A stretch of 64,000 nt of DNA from Alphaproteobacteria bacterium (GTDB taxonomy: Bacteria > Pseudomonadota > Alphaproteobacteria > TMED109). The stretch spans positions 1 through 64,000 of the forward strand of contig JAGWAT010000004.1 in the NCBI GenBank assembly GCA_021296265.1. Direction: 5' to 3'. Positions 27,083-42,300 of this stretch are shown here, piece after piece. Below the pieces are notes generated by a model. That model was given only the letters and a program-made list of their open reading frames with translations, made no database searches and was not told the origin of the DNA. Position numbers and translations under genes: made by a program. The stretch's first letter is position 1. Every line of letters begins with the position of its first letter.

Positions 27083-29080
27083 ATGAGCGGACAGGCACGC
27101 TCCGGCCCGGATAACCTCTCGCTGCTCGAGCGGGCGCTTCGGCTCCCTGGGGTCGATGTCACTCGGACCGTGGCCTGCACCGTCGCCGCGCTCAGCATCG
27201 CGCTAGCACTGTTTCATCTCTTCTGCGCGCTGTTCGGAACCCCGGAATCGCGGGCGTTCCGCTCGACCCATCTGGTGGTCATGCTGGTCCTCGCGTTCCT
27301 CCTGCGGCCGCTCGGGCGCGCCTCGCCGCTCGATCCAGTCTTGGTGCCGGGTGACCCGGGAAACGCTCGCCGGATGGCAGGGTTCGCCGCCGACATGGCG
27401 CTCGCCGCGCTCGGGATCTTCGTGCAGGTCTACACCCTGTTCGACCTCGAGGCGTTCCTGATGCGCCAGGGCGACATCACCGATACCGACATAGCCGTCG
27501 GCACCCTGATGGTGGTCCTGGTGCTTGAGGCAACCCGACGGATGGTGGGGCTCGCCATGGTGGCGGTGGCCGGTTTCTTCGTCGCGCACGCGCTGTTCAC
27601 CCAGCACTTCCCAGGCTTCCTCTACGGGCCGCCTACCTCGTACCGCAAGTTCATCGACTTCGTCTTCATGCGCACCGAAGGGATCTTCGGGATCCCCATC
27701 TACGTCGCCTCCACGTACATCCTCCTCTTCATCCTCTTTGGTGCCATCCTGTTGCGCTCGGGCGCCGGCCGGTTCTTCATCGATTTTGCGGTGTCGCTCA
27801 CCGGCCACCGGATCGGCGGTCCCGCCAAGGCGTCCGTCGTGGCGAGCAGCTGCCTCGGGACCGTCTCCGGCTCGGCGGTCGCCAACGTCGTCACCACCGG
27901 CCCCTTCACGATTCCCCTCATGAAGCAGCTCGGCTACCGCCCCCGGTTCGCCGGCGCGGTCGAGGCCTGCGCATCGTCCGGCGGCCAGATCACGCCGCCG
28001 ATCATGGGCGCCGCTGCCTTCCTGGTCGCCGAGTTTCTGCATATCAGCTACCTCTGGGTGATCGTCGCCGCCATCATCCCGACGGCTCTCTACTACACGA
28101 CCGTGTACTTCATGGTGCACCTGGAGGCCGAGAAGCACGGGATCGGCCGCATCAGCCGCGACCAGTTGCCCAGGTTCCGCCATGTCCTCGCGCGAGGCTG
28201 GCACCTGCTGCTGGCCCTCGGGGTCCTCCTCAGCCTCCTGTTCGCTGGCTACACGCCGATGCTCGCGGCCTTCTGGTCGATCGTCGCGCTCGTCGGCCTG
28301 AGCTTCCTCCGACGCGACACCGCCATGACTGCCGTTGACCTGTTCGCGGCCCTGGAGACCGGGGTGCGGAACACGGTGCCGGTGACCATCGCCTGCGCCT
28401 GTGCCGGAATCATCATCGGCTCGATCTTCACGTCGGGGCTCGGACTCAAGTTCACCTACTCAGTGATCGATCTCGCCGGGGGTAGCCTGCCGATCCTGCT
28501 GCTCCTCACCGCCGTCGGTGCGATCATCCTCGGCATGGGCATGACCACGACCGCTGTCTACATCACCGTCGCGGCCCTGGTTGTGCCCGCCCTCATCGAA
28601 ATCGGCGTCGTGCCCATCGCCGCCCACTTCTTTGCACTGTACTTCGGAGTCGTCTCCTCCATCACGCCGCCCGTGGCCCTTGCATCCTTCGCGGCGGCGG
28701 CAGTGGCCGGCGCACCACCCATGGCGACCGCCGTCGAATCCGCCCGGATCGGGATCGCGAAATATCTGGTGCCGTTCGCGTTCGTGTACAACCCCTCGCT
28801 GGTCCTGGAAGGACCGATCTGGATGACCGCCGTGTCGTTGCCGTTTGTCCTTGCCGGGGTCTGGGCCCTGTCGCTGGCGCTAGAAGGCTGGTACCGGGGA
28901 TCGTTATCGGCCGCACTTCGCATCGTGCTGGTGCTCACCGGCGGACTGCTGTTCCTGCCGCCGCAGGCGACCATCGCCGGCGTGCCGGGGTGGTGGCTCG
29001 TGGCCATCGGCGGCGTGATCCTCCTTCTCGTGGTGGTGGGCAGGCGGCGGGGGCTCCTGCGGCCGGCCAGGTCGCCATGA
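27083..29080 (+). CDS. TRAP transporter fused permease (DctQ-DctM, TAXI-associated)
   Basis: Membrane permease that couples solute import to a cation gradient. The 665-residue protein fuses the small 4-helix part (residues about 30-190) with the large 12-helix DctM part, the usual form beside TAXI binding proteins. Conserved blocks include GGPAKASVVASSCLGTVSGSAVANVVTTG, EACASSGGQITPPIMGAAAFLVAE and GMGMTTTAVYI. Its stop overlaps the ATG of the next small gene. Confidence 0.93.
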   Translation: MSGQARSGPDNLSLLERALRLPGVDVTRTVACTVAALSIALALFHLFCALFGTPESRAFRSTHLVVMLVLAFLLRPLGRASPLDPVLVPGDPGNARRMAGFAADMALAALGIFVQVYTLFDLEAFLMRQGDITDTDIAVGTLMVVLVLEATRRMVGLAMVAVAGFFVAHALFTQHFPGFLYGPPTSYRKFIDFVFMRTEGIFGIPIYVASTYILLFILFGAILLRSGAGRFFIDFAVSLTGHRIGGPAKASVVASSCLGTVSGSAVANVVTTGPFTIPLMKQLGYRPRFAGAVEACASSGGQITPPIMGAAAFLVAEFLHISYLWVIVAAIIPTALYYTTVYFMVHLEAEKHGIGRISRDQLPRFRHVLARGWHLLLALGVLLSLLFAGYTPMLAAFWSIVALVGLSFLRRDTAMTAVDLFAALETGVRNTVPVTIACACAGIIIGSIFTSGLGLKFTYSVIDLAGGSLPILLLLTAVGAIILGMGMTTTAVYITVAALVVPALIEIGVVPIAAHFFALYFGVVSSITPPVALASFAAAAVAGAPPMATAVESARIGIAKYLVPFAFVYNPSLVLEGPIWMTAVSLPFVLAGVWALSLALEGWYRGSLSAALRIVLVLTGGLLFLPPQATIAGVPGWWLVAIGGVILLLVVVGRRRGLLRPARSP

Positions 29081-29277
29081 AGCGCTCTCTCCTCTACTGG
29101 CTGCTCTGGGCCGGAATCCTCGCGGCCCTCGCGTATCTGGGCTACGCAAAGGTCCACGTTCGCGAATTCATCGTGTTTATCACGGTGCTCCTTGGGCTAG
29201 CGGTCGTTGCCGTCGCGGTCATTCTGACGACCTATCGCAAGGGCGACCGCATCACGCGCGAGCCCTTTGATACCTGA
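29077..29277 (+). CDS. Small two-helix membrane protein of the TRAP operon
   Basis: 66 residues with two hydrophobic segments (LLYWLLWAGILAALAYLGYA and EFIVFITVLLGLAVVAVAVIL) and a charged tail. Its ATG overlaps the permease stop (ATGA), so it is translationally coupled to the transporter. I do not recognise a family. It may be an accessory subunit of the TRAP permease. Confidence 0.65.
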   Translation: MKRSLLYWLLWAGILAALAYLGYAKVHVREFIVFITVLLGLAVVAVAVILTTYRKGDRITREPFDT

Positions 29278-29501
29278 CCGGTCGACTGAGCGGGGGCCCT
29301 TTCAACGACGGGCACGCGCAGCCTGCCCGACAAGGCCTCCGGCCCGCCTCGACCAGTCGCAACCAGCCGGAACACCAAGCGGTCCCGCCGCCGTCCGTCA
29401 TCCGTAGACCCTGCCGACCCCCCCCCGCCCCGGTGTCGTGCGGCCGCCACCAGGGAACGGCTGACGCACCCCCGGCGTAGATCAGGCGCCCCGCTGCAGC
29501 G

Positions 29502-30257
29502 CTACGGCAGGGTGATGCGCCCCCCGCTCGCGACCATCGTCTGCCCGGTGGAGAAACTCGACCGGTCGGACAGCTGGAATAGGATCATCTGCGCAATTTC
29601 ATCGGCCGTGCCCATACGCTGCATCGGGGTGTTGTCGATCACCGATTGCCGCCAGACAGGATCTGAACCCGCCACCATGTCCGTGTCCGTGAGACCCGGC
29701 GCCACCGCGTTGATCCGCACCGCGGGCGCCAGGGCCCCCGAGAAATTGCGGACGATGCCGACGACTGCCGCCTTGGATACCGCGTAGTCAATCATCATCG
29801 GTCGACCAAACAGCCCTGCGATCGACGCGATGCACACGATCCGCCCGTACCCGCGCTCCAGCATGCCGTCCTTGACCGCCATGACGGACAGGAATACTCC
29901 GTCCACGTTGACGGCCATGGTCCGCTTCCAGATGTCGTATGTGAGCTTCGTATGCGGAACCGAATCCGCAATCCCGGCATTGGCGACCAGAAGATCGACC
30001 GGCCCAAGGTCCGATTCAACCGACTCCACCATGGCCTCAACCTGCGCCGGGTCGGACACGTCGGCCCGGACGGTCATCGCAGCCACCCCCTCCGTTTCCA
30101 CCAGCCGACGAGTCTCCTCGGCGGCGTCTTCCCGGCCGACATAGTTGATGGCGACCCGGGCGCCTTCCTGAGCCAGCCGCACGCAGGTCGCTCGGCCGAT
30201 CCCGCGGGATCCACCCGTGACCAGCGCCGTCTTCCCCTCGAATTCCTTCGTTGCCAT
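29502..30257 (-). CDS. Short-chain dehydrogenase/reductase (FabG/PhbB-like)
   Basis: NAD(P)-dependent oxidoreductase of 251 residues with the classical SDR fold. The cofactor motif is TGGSRGIGRA; NAG is in LLVANAGIAD; the catalytic Ser is in IASIAG and the YxxxK motif in DYAVSK. The C-terminal GTADEIAQMILFQLSDRSSFSTGQTMVASGG is 3-oxoacyl-ACP/acetoacetyl-CoA reductase-like. It stands alone, so the substrate is uncertain. ATG with AAAGGAA upstream. Confidence 0.9.
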   Translation of the reverse strand: MATKEFEGKTALVTGGSRGIGRATCVRLAQEGARVAINYVGREDAAEETRRLVETEGVAAMTVRADVSDPAQVEAMVESVESDLGPVDLLVANAGIADSVPHTKLTYDIWKRTMAVNVDGVFLSVMAVKDGMLERGYGRIVCIASIAGLFGRPMMIDYAVSKAAVVGIVRNFSGALAPAVRINAVAPGLTDTDMVAGSDPVWRQSVIDNTPMQRMGTADEIAQMILFQLSDRSSFSTGQTMVASGGRITLP

Positions 30258-30476
30258 GCCGGGTTCCTTTCAGTCGTGCATGCCTCGCCGCCCGGGACCC
30301 GTGCACGCGCCGGCGGGACGACATCCCGCGTACCATCAGGGCCGGCTCCTGCCGCGGCGGGCGGTCCGACCGCGCACTATAGGAGCCGTACCCGCCCACG
30401 TCCGGTCTGCAGCGAGTACCCGGGAGGAGCATCGGCCTTAACAGCATCCCCCGCTCCCCACGAAGCGGATGATGAA

Positions 30477-31331
30477 TCAATGCTCGGACGATGGTGCGTT
30501 CAAGAACGCGCGGATTGCGGGCCAGTAGCCCGGCTGTACGTGGAGGTCGTTGTGATCCGCGTCCGGGATGCTGATCCATCGCTTCGCGCCGGCCCATGCG
30601 TCGTACAGGCGCCGTGACAGCCGGGGCGGAACCAGTCGATCGTCGGCACCCGCCAGCACCAGCGCAGGTGCGTGGATGGTAGGCACGCGCGCCAGCGAAT
30701 CGAATGGGTGTTTGAGCAGCAGGGACACCGGGATCAACGGGTACTGGCTCCGCGCGATGCTGCGGAGACTGTCGAACGGGGAGACAAGGACCGCTGCATG
30801 CACCGGACGGCTGGCAGCGAGCTGCACCGCGACGCCGGTGCCGAGACTGCGCCCAAAGACTACGATCCGGTTCGGATCGATTCCGTCCAACTGTGCAAAC
30901 CAGTCATAGATGACCCGGGCGTCGGCGACGAGCGACGCCTCGCTTGGGCGCCCTTCACTGAGCCCGTATCCGCGGTAGTTGATGGCGGCGAACGACCACG
31001 GCGCCAGCATTTCCGCGTCGTGCATCTGACCGGATACCTCCTCTGCGTTTCCGCCGAAATAGAGGACTAGGCCACGAACCAGCGTGTCATCGGTCGGGTG
31101 TCGGAGCCAGCCGTGAAGTCGGGTACCGTCGGCCGCCGTGATCTCGATCTCTTCGGTGTTTGGTAGGAGGTCAACGGCGCGGCGATCGCCGTCCGCCAGG
31201 GGCGTCCGTAGAAAGATCAGCTGCTCCTGCAGCAGATAAAGCACCGTGCACACCCCAACGAAAACGGCGATGCCAGTGCCGACCAGCGGCAGCACCGTTC
31301 GGCGCGTGACTCTAGCGTGGCTGCCCTTCAT
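30477..31331 (-). CDS. Alpha/beta hydrolase, membrane anchored
   Basis: Predicted serine hydrolase of the DUF/BEM46-like group, about 284 residues from the ATG at 31331. An N-terminal membrane helix (VLPLVGTGIAVFVGVCTVLYLL) would anchor it in the inner membrane with the hydrolase outside. The nucleophile is in VFGRSLGTG; the acid is likely in AGADDRLVP and the histidine in DADHND. The oxyanion block is LYFGGNAEE. A start 17 codons upstream (31382) is open. Substrate unknown; no partner gene nearby. Confidence 0.85.
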   Translation of the reverse strand: MKGSHARVTRRTVLPLVGTGIAVFVGVCTVLYLLQEQLIFLRTPLADGDRRAVDLLPNTEEIEITAADGTRLHGWLRHPTDDTLVRGLVLYFGGNAEEVSGQMHDAEMLAPWSFAAINYRGYGLSEGRPSEASLVADARVIYDWFAQLDGIDPNRIVVFGRSLGTGVAVQLAASRPVHAAVLVSPFDSLRSIARSQYPLIPVSLLLKHPFDSLARVPTIHAPALVLAGADDRLVPPRLSRRLYDAWAGAKRWISIPDADHNDLHVQPGYWPAIRAFLNAPSSEH

Positions 31332-31456
31332 TCCGATGGCCCTTGTAGGCGATGCAGATCGGGCAACAACTACCGCCGTCACGCCGGGTCACAGCTGCGT
31401 GACCGCCCGCCCGCGGCGCGCAAACGGGCCAGTGAGCGGGAATCGCCCTGGCCGCG

Positions 31457-32875
<1,419 letters not shown>

Positions 32876-32876
32876 G

Positions 32877-37496
<4,620 letters not shown>

Positions 37497-37809
37497 CAGC
37501 AATCCTCGGACGTCAACCTTGTTGTGCCGACGCAGCCCGGCCCGGCAATCCGGGCGCCAAGCGGCGCAGGCCCGACATCGGTACCCGAACAGCAGCTGCC
37601 GCAGGACCGGGTCAGAAACTGCGGGAAGTCGCCCGGCGCGGCGGAGTGCGCGGACGAACAGGGAGCGGGCAATGCGCCAACGGGCAATGGCGCGCGAAGC
37701 CCACAGGCGTCACCTGGCCACTGCCAAGCGAGCACCATCAGTTTCGCTCTCACAATAGCAAAGTCATGCCGCCGCGCGACTGCCGCGGCGGGCGGCCGCT
37801 GGCGCTGCG
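37497..37809. other. Intergenic region upstream of gltB
   Basis: 313 bases between the gshA end and gltB start. No gene or RNA is recognisable. It should contain the gltB promoter, but no convincing -35/-10 pair stands out. Confidence 0.5.
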
Positions 37810-39171
37810 TCAGTAGGCCTCGTCCACCAGGAGCCGATCCAGCCCATCCTGCCCGCGCGAACGCCACGTATCGAGAAGCTTCTCGGCGGGCGTGCTGCCC
37901 CGTTCCACGATGGTCGTCAGGACGTCAAGAAAACCACTCTCGTCGTCGCCCGCTGGGTTCAGGCGTGCCCGCCGCTTCAGTCCGCCGCGGGCGATTTCGA
38001 CCAGTTCGGCCGCCACCGCTAGCAGCGGCCGCCCGGCGACATCGAGATCCAGTCCACGCCGCGGGGCCTCGAGAAACAAGTTCCCTCGATCATCCGGACC
38101 CCACGCCCGGACCAGCTCCTCGGCCTCGTCGAGGGCCGTCGCGTCGTACAACACACCGGTCCAAAGTGCGGGCAGGGCACACAGTCGCTTCCACGGTCCG
38201 GCATCGGCGCTGCGCATCTCGAGGAACCGCTTGAGCCGGGTTTCGGTAAAGATGGTCGTGAGGTGGTCTTCCCAGTCCTGCAGGGTGGGCCGTTCCCCCG
38301 GCAGCGGGTCCAGCTGTCCCGCCAGGAATCGGCGGAACGGAATCCCGGCGACGTCGATGTAGCGCCCGTCCCGGTACACGAAGTACATGGGCACATCGAG
38401 CGCGTAGTCGGTCCAGCGCTCGAATCCCATGCCGTCCTCGAACACGAATTCGGGAATCCCGCAGCGGTCGGGGTCCGTGTCCGACCAGGCGTGGCTGCGC
38501 CAGCTCAGGTACCCGGACGAATGGCCCTCCCGGAACGGAGAATTGGCGAGCAAGGCGGCCAGAATGGGCTGCAGTGCCAGGGCCGTACGAAATTTCCGGA
38601 CCATGTCGCGCTCGTCCGAATAGTCGAGGTTCACCTGCACCGTCGCCGTGTTCATCATCATCTCGAGACCGAGCGCACCACGGGTCGGCATGTACCGCCG
38701 CATGATCCCGTAGCGCCCCTTCGGCATGAGCGGGACGCGGTCCACCGGCGTCACCGGGTCCGATCCGATCCCGACGAAAAAGAGCCCGAGGGCGTCGCCG
38801 ATGGCCCGGAGCTCGTAAAGATGGTCGTTGATCTCGTCGCACGTCTCGTGCAGGGTCGCGAGCGGCGCCCCGGAAAGCTCCAGTTGACCGCCGGGCTCCA
38901 GCGTGACGGACTGCCGGCCCTTGCGCAGTCCGACCACTCGCCCCCTCTCTTCGACGCGCTCCCACCCGCCGGCCGCCAACTGGTCCAGCACCGCCCGGAT
39001 CCCGGCAGGGCTGTCGTAGGGCGCGCGCGCGCAGCGCGCCGCGACATACACGAATTTCTCGTGCTCGGTACCGATCCGCCAGTCTGCCGGCGCCTTGCAG
39101 CCCGCTTCGAGCCACTCGACAAGCTCCCGAACATGGCCGACCGCCGGAGCGGGCGAAGGCGTTTCGACCAT
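37810..39171 (-). CDS. gshA: Glutamate-cysteine ligase, plant/alphaproteobacterial type
   Basis: First step of glutathione synthesis. 453 residues from the ATG at 39171, which matches the usual length of the class found in Alphaproteobacteria and plants. Recognisable blocks: WRIGTEHEKFVY, SVTLEPGGQLELSGAP, RYGIMRRYMPTRGALGLEMMMNTATVQVNLDYS and GYLSWRSHAWSDTDPDRCG. It lies downstream of the rsmE-like gene, in the order ubiA / rsmE / gshA often seen in this class. Confidence 0.95.
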   Translation of the reverse strand: MVETPSPAPAVGHVRELVEWLEAGCKAPADWRIGTEHEKFVYVAARCARAPYDSPAGIRAVLDQLAAGGWERVEERGRVVGLRKGRQSVTLEPGGQLELSGAPLATLHETCDEINDHLYELRAIGDALGLFFVGIGSDPVTPVDRVPLMPKGRYGIMRRYMPTRGALGLEMMMNTATVQVNLDYSDERDMVRKFRTALALQPILAALLANSPFREGHSSGYLSWRSHAWSDTDPDRCGIPEFVFEDGMGFERWTDYALDVPMYFVYRDGRYIDVAGIPFRRFLAGQLDPLPGERPTLQDWEDHLTTIFTETRLKRFLEMRSADAGPWKRLCALPALWTGVLYDATALDEAEELVRAWGPDDRGNLFLEAPRRGLDLDVAGRPLLAVAAELVEIARGGLKRRARLNPAGDDESGFLDVLTTIVERGSTPAEKLLDTWRSRGQDGLDRLLVDEAY

Positions 39172-39323
39172 AGATTCCTGCGGGTCGGGAAGTTCAAACG
39201 CGCCCGGCGTCGCCGGGACTGAGCAAAATCGCTGCGCCAACTCGGCGCAGTATTGCGCTTTTGGGCCAACGGGCAAGGACAGGCGGAAGCTGGCCCGGTC
39301 ATGTCGCCGCGCCGGCGGCAGGA

Positions 39324-39848
39324 TCAGCCGTCGGGCGCCAGTTCCGTAAGGTACTGCACGACCACCACGGCCGCGCAGGCCGCCGCCTCCGGCGAGAACT
39401 GCCGCGGGCCCAGCGAGATGTGACGCGCCGCGGGCTTCGCTGCTCGGAGCACGGCTCGTTCCGGCGATCCGAATCCGGATCGTGGTCCGACCAGGAGAGC
39501 GATCCTGCCGGCCGGCAGCCCGCGGCAGGCTTCGGCCAAGTCCGGACCCTCTTGCAATTCGTCCAATACGAACAGGGTCCGATCGGCTTCGCGCACTGCT
39601 CCGAGCGCCGTGGGCAGTGACGTCCAGGGGCCGATTTCGGGCAGGCCAGCGCGAGAACTCCGCTGCCCCGCTTCCCCGACGGCGTGCTGGGCCGAGGCGA
39701 GGTCCAGCAGCGGAACGGTTCCCGTGGAAGCGGTGACGCAGATGATTCGCTCAACCCCCCACTCGGTAACGTATCCAAGTGCCGGCACCGACTCGGGCGT
39801 GGGGGTGCACAGCAACCAGCTGCCGCCCGTCTCTCGCAGCTGTTTCAT
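39324..39848 (-). CDS. Shortened, degenerate RsmE-like SPOUT methyltransferase
   Basis: 174 residues that match only the C-terminal SPOUT domain of RsmE (16S rRNA m3U1498 methyltransferase). The N-terminal PUA-like domain is missing. Key motifs are altered: LVGPRSGFGSPE stands where RsmE has a GPEGG motif, and ISLGPRQFSPEAAA stands where RsmE has LGxRILRxETA. A strong ribosome binding site (GGGAGG, 7 bases before the ATG) suggests it is still translated. The position between ubiA and gshA is the normal rsmE locus. I read it as a decayed or repurposed RsmE; catalytic activity is doubtful. Confidence 0.7.
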   Translation of the reverse strand: MKQLRETGGSWLLCTPTPESVPALGYVTEWGVERIICVTASTGTVPLLDLASAQHAVGEAGQRSSRAGLPEIGPWTSLPTALGAVREADRTLFVLDELQEGPDLAEACRGLPAGRIALLVGPRSGFGSPERAVLRAAKPAARHISLGPRQFSPEAAACAAVVVVQYLTELAPDG

Positions 39849-39996
39849 CGTCGTCCTCCCGGTCGCTCGACCACGCAAAGATCTGCCATCCGGCCGCGCG
39901 CCTTGCACGCTGGCAAGAAGGCTGGCCACGATCACGAAGGATGGCCCTCCGGCCGGCCGGTTGCACCACGTCCGCCAGCCGCCTACCCATGCGCCC

Positions 39997-40899
39997 ATGG
40001 CTCCCGCAAATCGCCGCCGCACCACGCTGCTGACCGACCTCGTGGCCCTCGGCCGGTACGATCGTCCCATCGGGATCTGGCTGCTGGCCTGGCCGTGCGC
40101 ATGGGCGGTTGCGCTGGCCCGGCCGGCTCCAGCCGAACTTGCCGTGCTCTGCGTCATCCTGCTGACCGGTGCCGCACTCGCCCGCGCGGGCGGCTGCGCG
40201 TGGAACGATCTCATCGACCGCGAGCTGGACGCGTCGGTGGCGCGCACCCGTGACCGGCCCCTGGCCGCCGGCCGAATCGGGACGGGTACGGCATATGCGT
40301 TCATCGCGGTTCACGTGATCGCAGCCGCATCTCTCCTACTGCTGCTGCCGAGCGCTGCCGTGTGGCTGGTGCCCGGTTCGCTGCCGCTGGTGCTGCTCTA
40401 CCCGCTGGCAAAGCGATTCACCTGGTGGCCGCAGGTCTGGCTCGGGCTCACCTTCAACTGGGGAGCCCTGGTCGGCTGGTCGGCCGCCACCGGCAGTTGG
40501 CCGACGGCTGGGGCCCTGACGCTCTATGCCGGCTGCATCCTCTGGACGATCGGCTACGACACCCTGTACGCCTACCAGGACCGTGCCGACGATATGTCAA
40601 CGGGGATCCGTTCGGCGGCCGTGCGGCTCGGTCGTCAGGGTCGCTGGTTCGTGGCAGGGGCCTACCTCGTCGCCGTGGCCGTGTTTGCAGTTGCCCTCGC
40701 GGTCGCCGGGGCCGGCCCCGCGGCATGGCTGGGACTCGCGGGTTTCGGCGTCGTGTCCGCTTGGTACACCGCCACCGTCGACCTGAAAAACGCCGCGTCA
40801 TGTTGGATCGCCTTCCGCGGCGCCCATCGCGCTGCGTTGGTGTGGTTTGTCGGACTCGCGGCCGACCTCGTGCTCGCGAGCAGCGCGACCGTCACGTAA
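39997..40899 (+). CDS. ubiA: 4-hydroxybenzoate polyprenyltransferase
   Basis: Integral membrane prenyltransferase that attaches the isoprenoid tail to 4-hydroxybenzoate in ubiquinone synthesis. 300 residues, eight to nine membrane helices. The two Asp-rich Mg-diphosphate motifs are NDLIDRELD near residue 68 and YDTLYAYQDRADD near residue 188. The first helix carries the usual RPIGIWLLAWP motif. Start at ATG 39997 is chosen for length; it is divergent from the RsmE-like gene and overlaps the end of the convergent radical SAM gene by 8 bases. Confidence 0.95.
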   Translation: MAPANRRRTTLLTDLVALGRYDRPIGIWLLAWPCAWAVALARPAPAELAVLCVILLTGAALARAGGCAWNDLIDRELDASVARTRDRPLAAGRIGTGTAYAFIAVHVIAAASLLLLLPSAAVWLVPGSLPLVLLYPLAKRFTWWPQVWLGLTFNWGALVGWSAATGSWPTAGALTLYAGCILWTIGYDTLYAYQDRADDMSTGIRSAAVRLGRQGRWFVAGAYLVAVAVFAVALAVAGAGPAAWLGLAGFGVVSAWYTATVDLKNAASCWIAFRGAHRAALVWFVGLAADLVLASSATVT

Positions 40900-42001
40900 G
40901 TGCAAGCTCTCCCTGCGCCGGGTTCGGACGGAACCGACTCGTATCCAGTTCCGGCATCCGGGCGTCCAGACCGTGGCGCCGTACCGCCGCCTGGAAACGG
41001 GTTCGGATCAGGTCCGCGTATGGGCCGCTGCCGCGCTGCCGAAGACCGAATTCCGGCTGGTACAGAGCTCCCCCGCGCGTTTCGCGAACCAGCGCGAGAA
41101 CCCGCTTGGCCGCGCCGGGAACATGCGTATGGAGCCACTCCTCGAACAACTCCGCCACTTCGCCTGGCAGCCGCAGCAGAACGTAGCGCACCGACTCGGC
41201 TCCGGCGTCGGCCGCTGCGGCCACCAGACGCTCGATCTCCATGTCGGTGAGGCCCGGGATGACCGGAGCATTCATCACAACGGTAGGCACGCCGGCATCG
41301 TGCAGTCGCGCCACGGCTTCGAGCCGTCTTGCCGGCGTGCTGGCCCGCGGTTCCATGCGGTTGGCCAGACGATGGTCCAGCGTGGTGATCGACACCAGCA
41401 CGCGGACCAGCTTCATGGCGGCCAGTTCCTCGAGCAGATCCAGATCGCGGAGCACGCGCGCCGACTTGGTGACGATACTGACCGGGTGCCGGTGTTCCAG
41501 CAGGCATTCCAGAATACGGCGCGTGAGCTGCAGCTTCTGCTCCGTCGGCTGGTACGGATCGGTGTTGGCCCCGAGCGCGATCGGCGCCGGCTGGTAACCG
41601 CTTTGGGCAAACGTCTCGCACAGACGCTCCGGTGTCGCCTCCTTGGCAAAGATCCGGGTTTCGAAATCGATGCCGGGGGACAGCCCGAGGTAGGCGTGGG
41701 TCGGACGGGCGTAGCAGTAGATGCAGCCGTGCTCGCAGCCCTGGTAGGGATTCACCGAGCGATCGAAGCCGATGTCCGGCGACCGGTTCCACGTCAGTCC
41801 GGTCCGGGTTTCGCTGATCTGAACCGTCGTCTCGACGGACGGAGGCGGCGGGCAGTCGGCGAGCGCGAGCGCGTCGACTTCGCGGACATGCGCCTCGAAG
41901 CGCCCGCTGCGGTTGCTGACTGCCCCGCGACCGCGCCGCCGCCCGGGCGAATCGTCCGGCGGCGCGAACCGGATTCCTCCATCCGACACGCGCTTGTTCA
42001 T
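40892..42001 (-). CDS. PA0069-family radical SAM protein
   Basis: Radical SAM enzyme related to the spore photoproduct lyase fold, 369 residues. The [4Fe-4S] motif is CEHGCIYC in NPYQGCEHGCIYCYARPTHAYLG. Further family blocks are GANTDPYQPTEQ and VSIVTKSARVLRDLDLL. The DNA-related role suggested for this family is not established. It is convergent with ubiA. ATG at 42001. Confidence 0.9.
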   Translation of the reverse strand: MNKRVSDGGIRFAPPDDSPGRRRGRGAVSNRSGRFEAHVREVDALALADCPPPPSVETTVQISETRTGLTWNRSPDIGFDRSVNPYQGCEHGCIYCYARPTHAYLGLSPGIDFETRIFAKEATPERLCETFAQSGYQPAPIALGANTDPYQPTEQKLQLTRRILECLLEHRHPVSIVTKSARVLRDLDLLEELAAMKLVRVLVSITTLDHRLANRMEPRASTPARRLEAVARLHDAGVPTVVMNAPVIPGLTDMEIERLVAAAADAGAESVRYVLLRLPGEVAELFEEWLHTHVPGAAKRVLALVRETRGGALYQPEFGLRQRGSGPYADLIRTRFQAAVRRHGLDARMPELDTSRFRPNPAQGELALT

Positions 42002-42300
42002 CCCGACATCATACCACACATGGCATCATTAAACGATCAAATAAAGAACATACCGGGGCAAGGCCTGCCAATCGGACGCAACGGGACAGGTCCGGGAGCC
42101 CACGTGAACGCACGCGCGGCCCGCTCCGCGCCAAGCGCGTGCAGGCACCGGCAGAACGTCCCCGTGGAGTTCGAACGCCAGCACCCTGTCGGCCGGCAAG
42201 CTGGCACAATCCAGCACTCCGGCCGGGCTTCCCGCGCCCGGGTACACGCCACCCCGGCCGGGCCGAGGAGCGGGATGGATTCTCTGGCGAGGAGGATATC

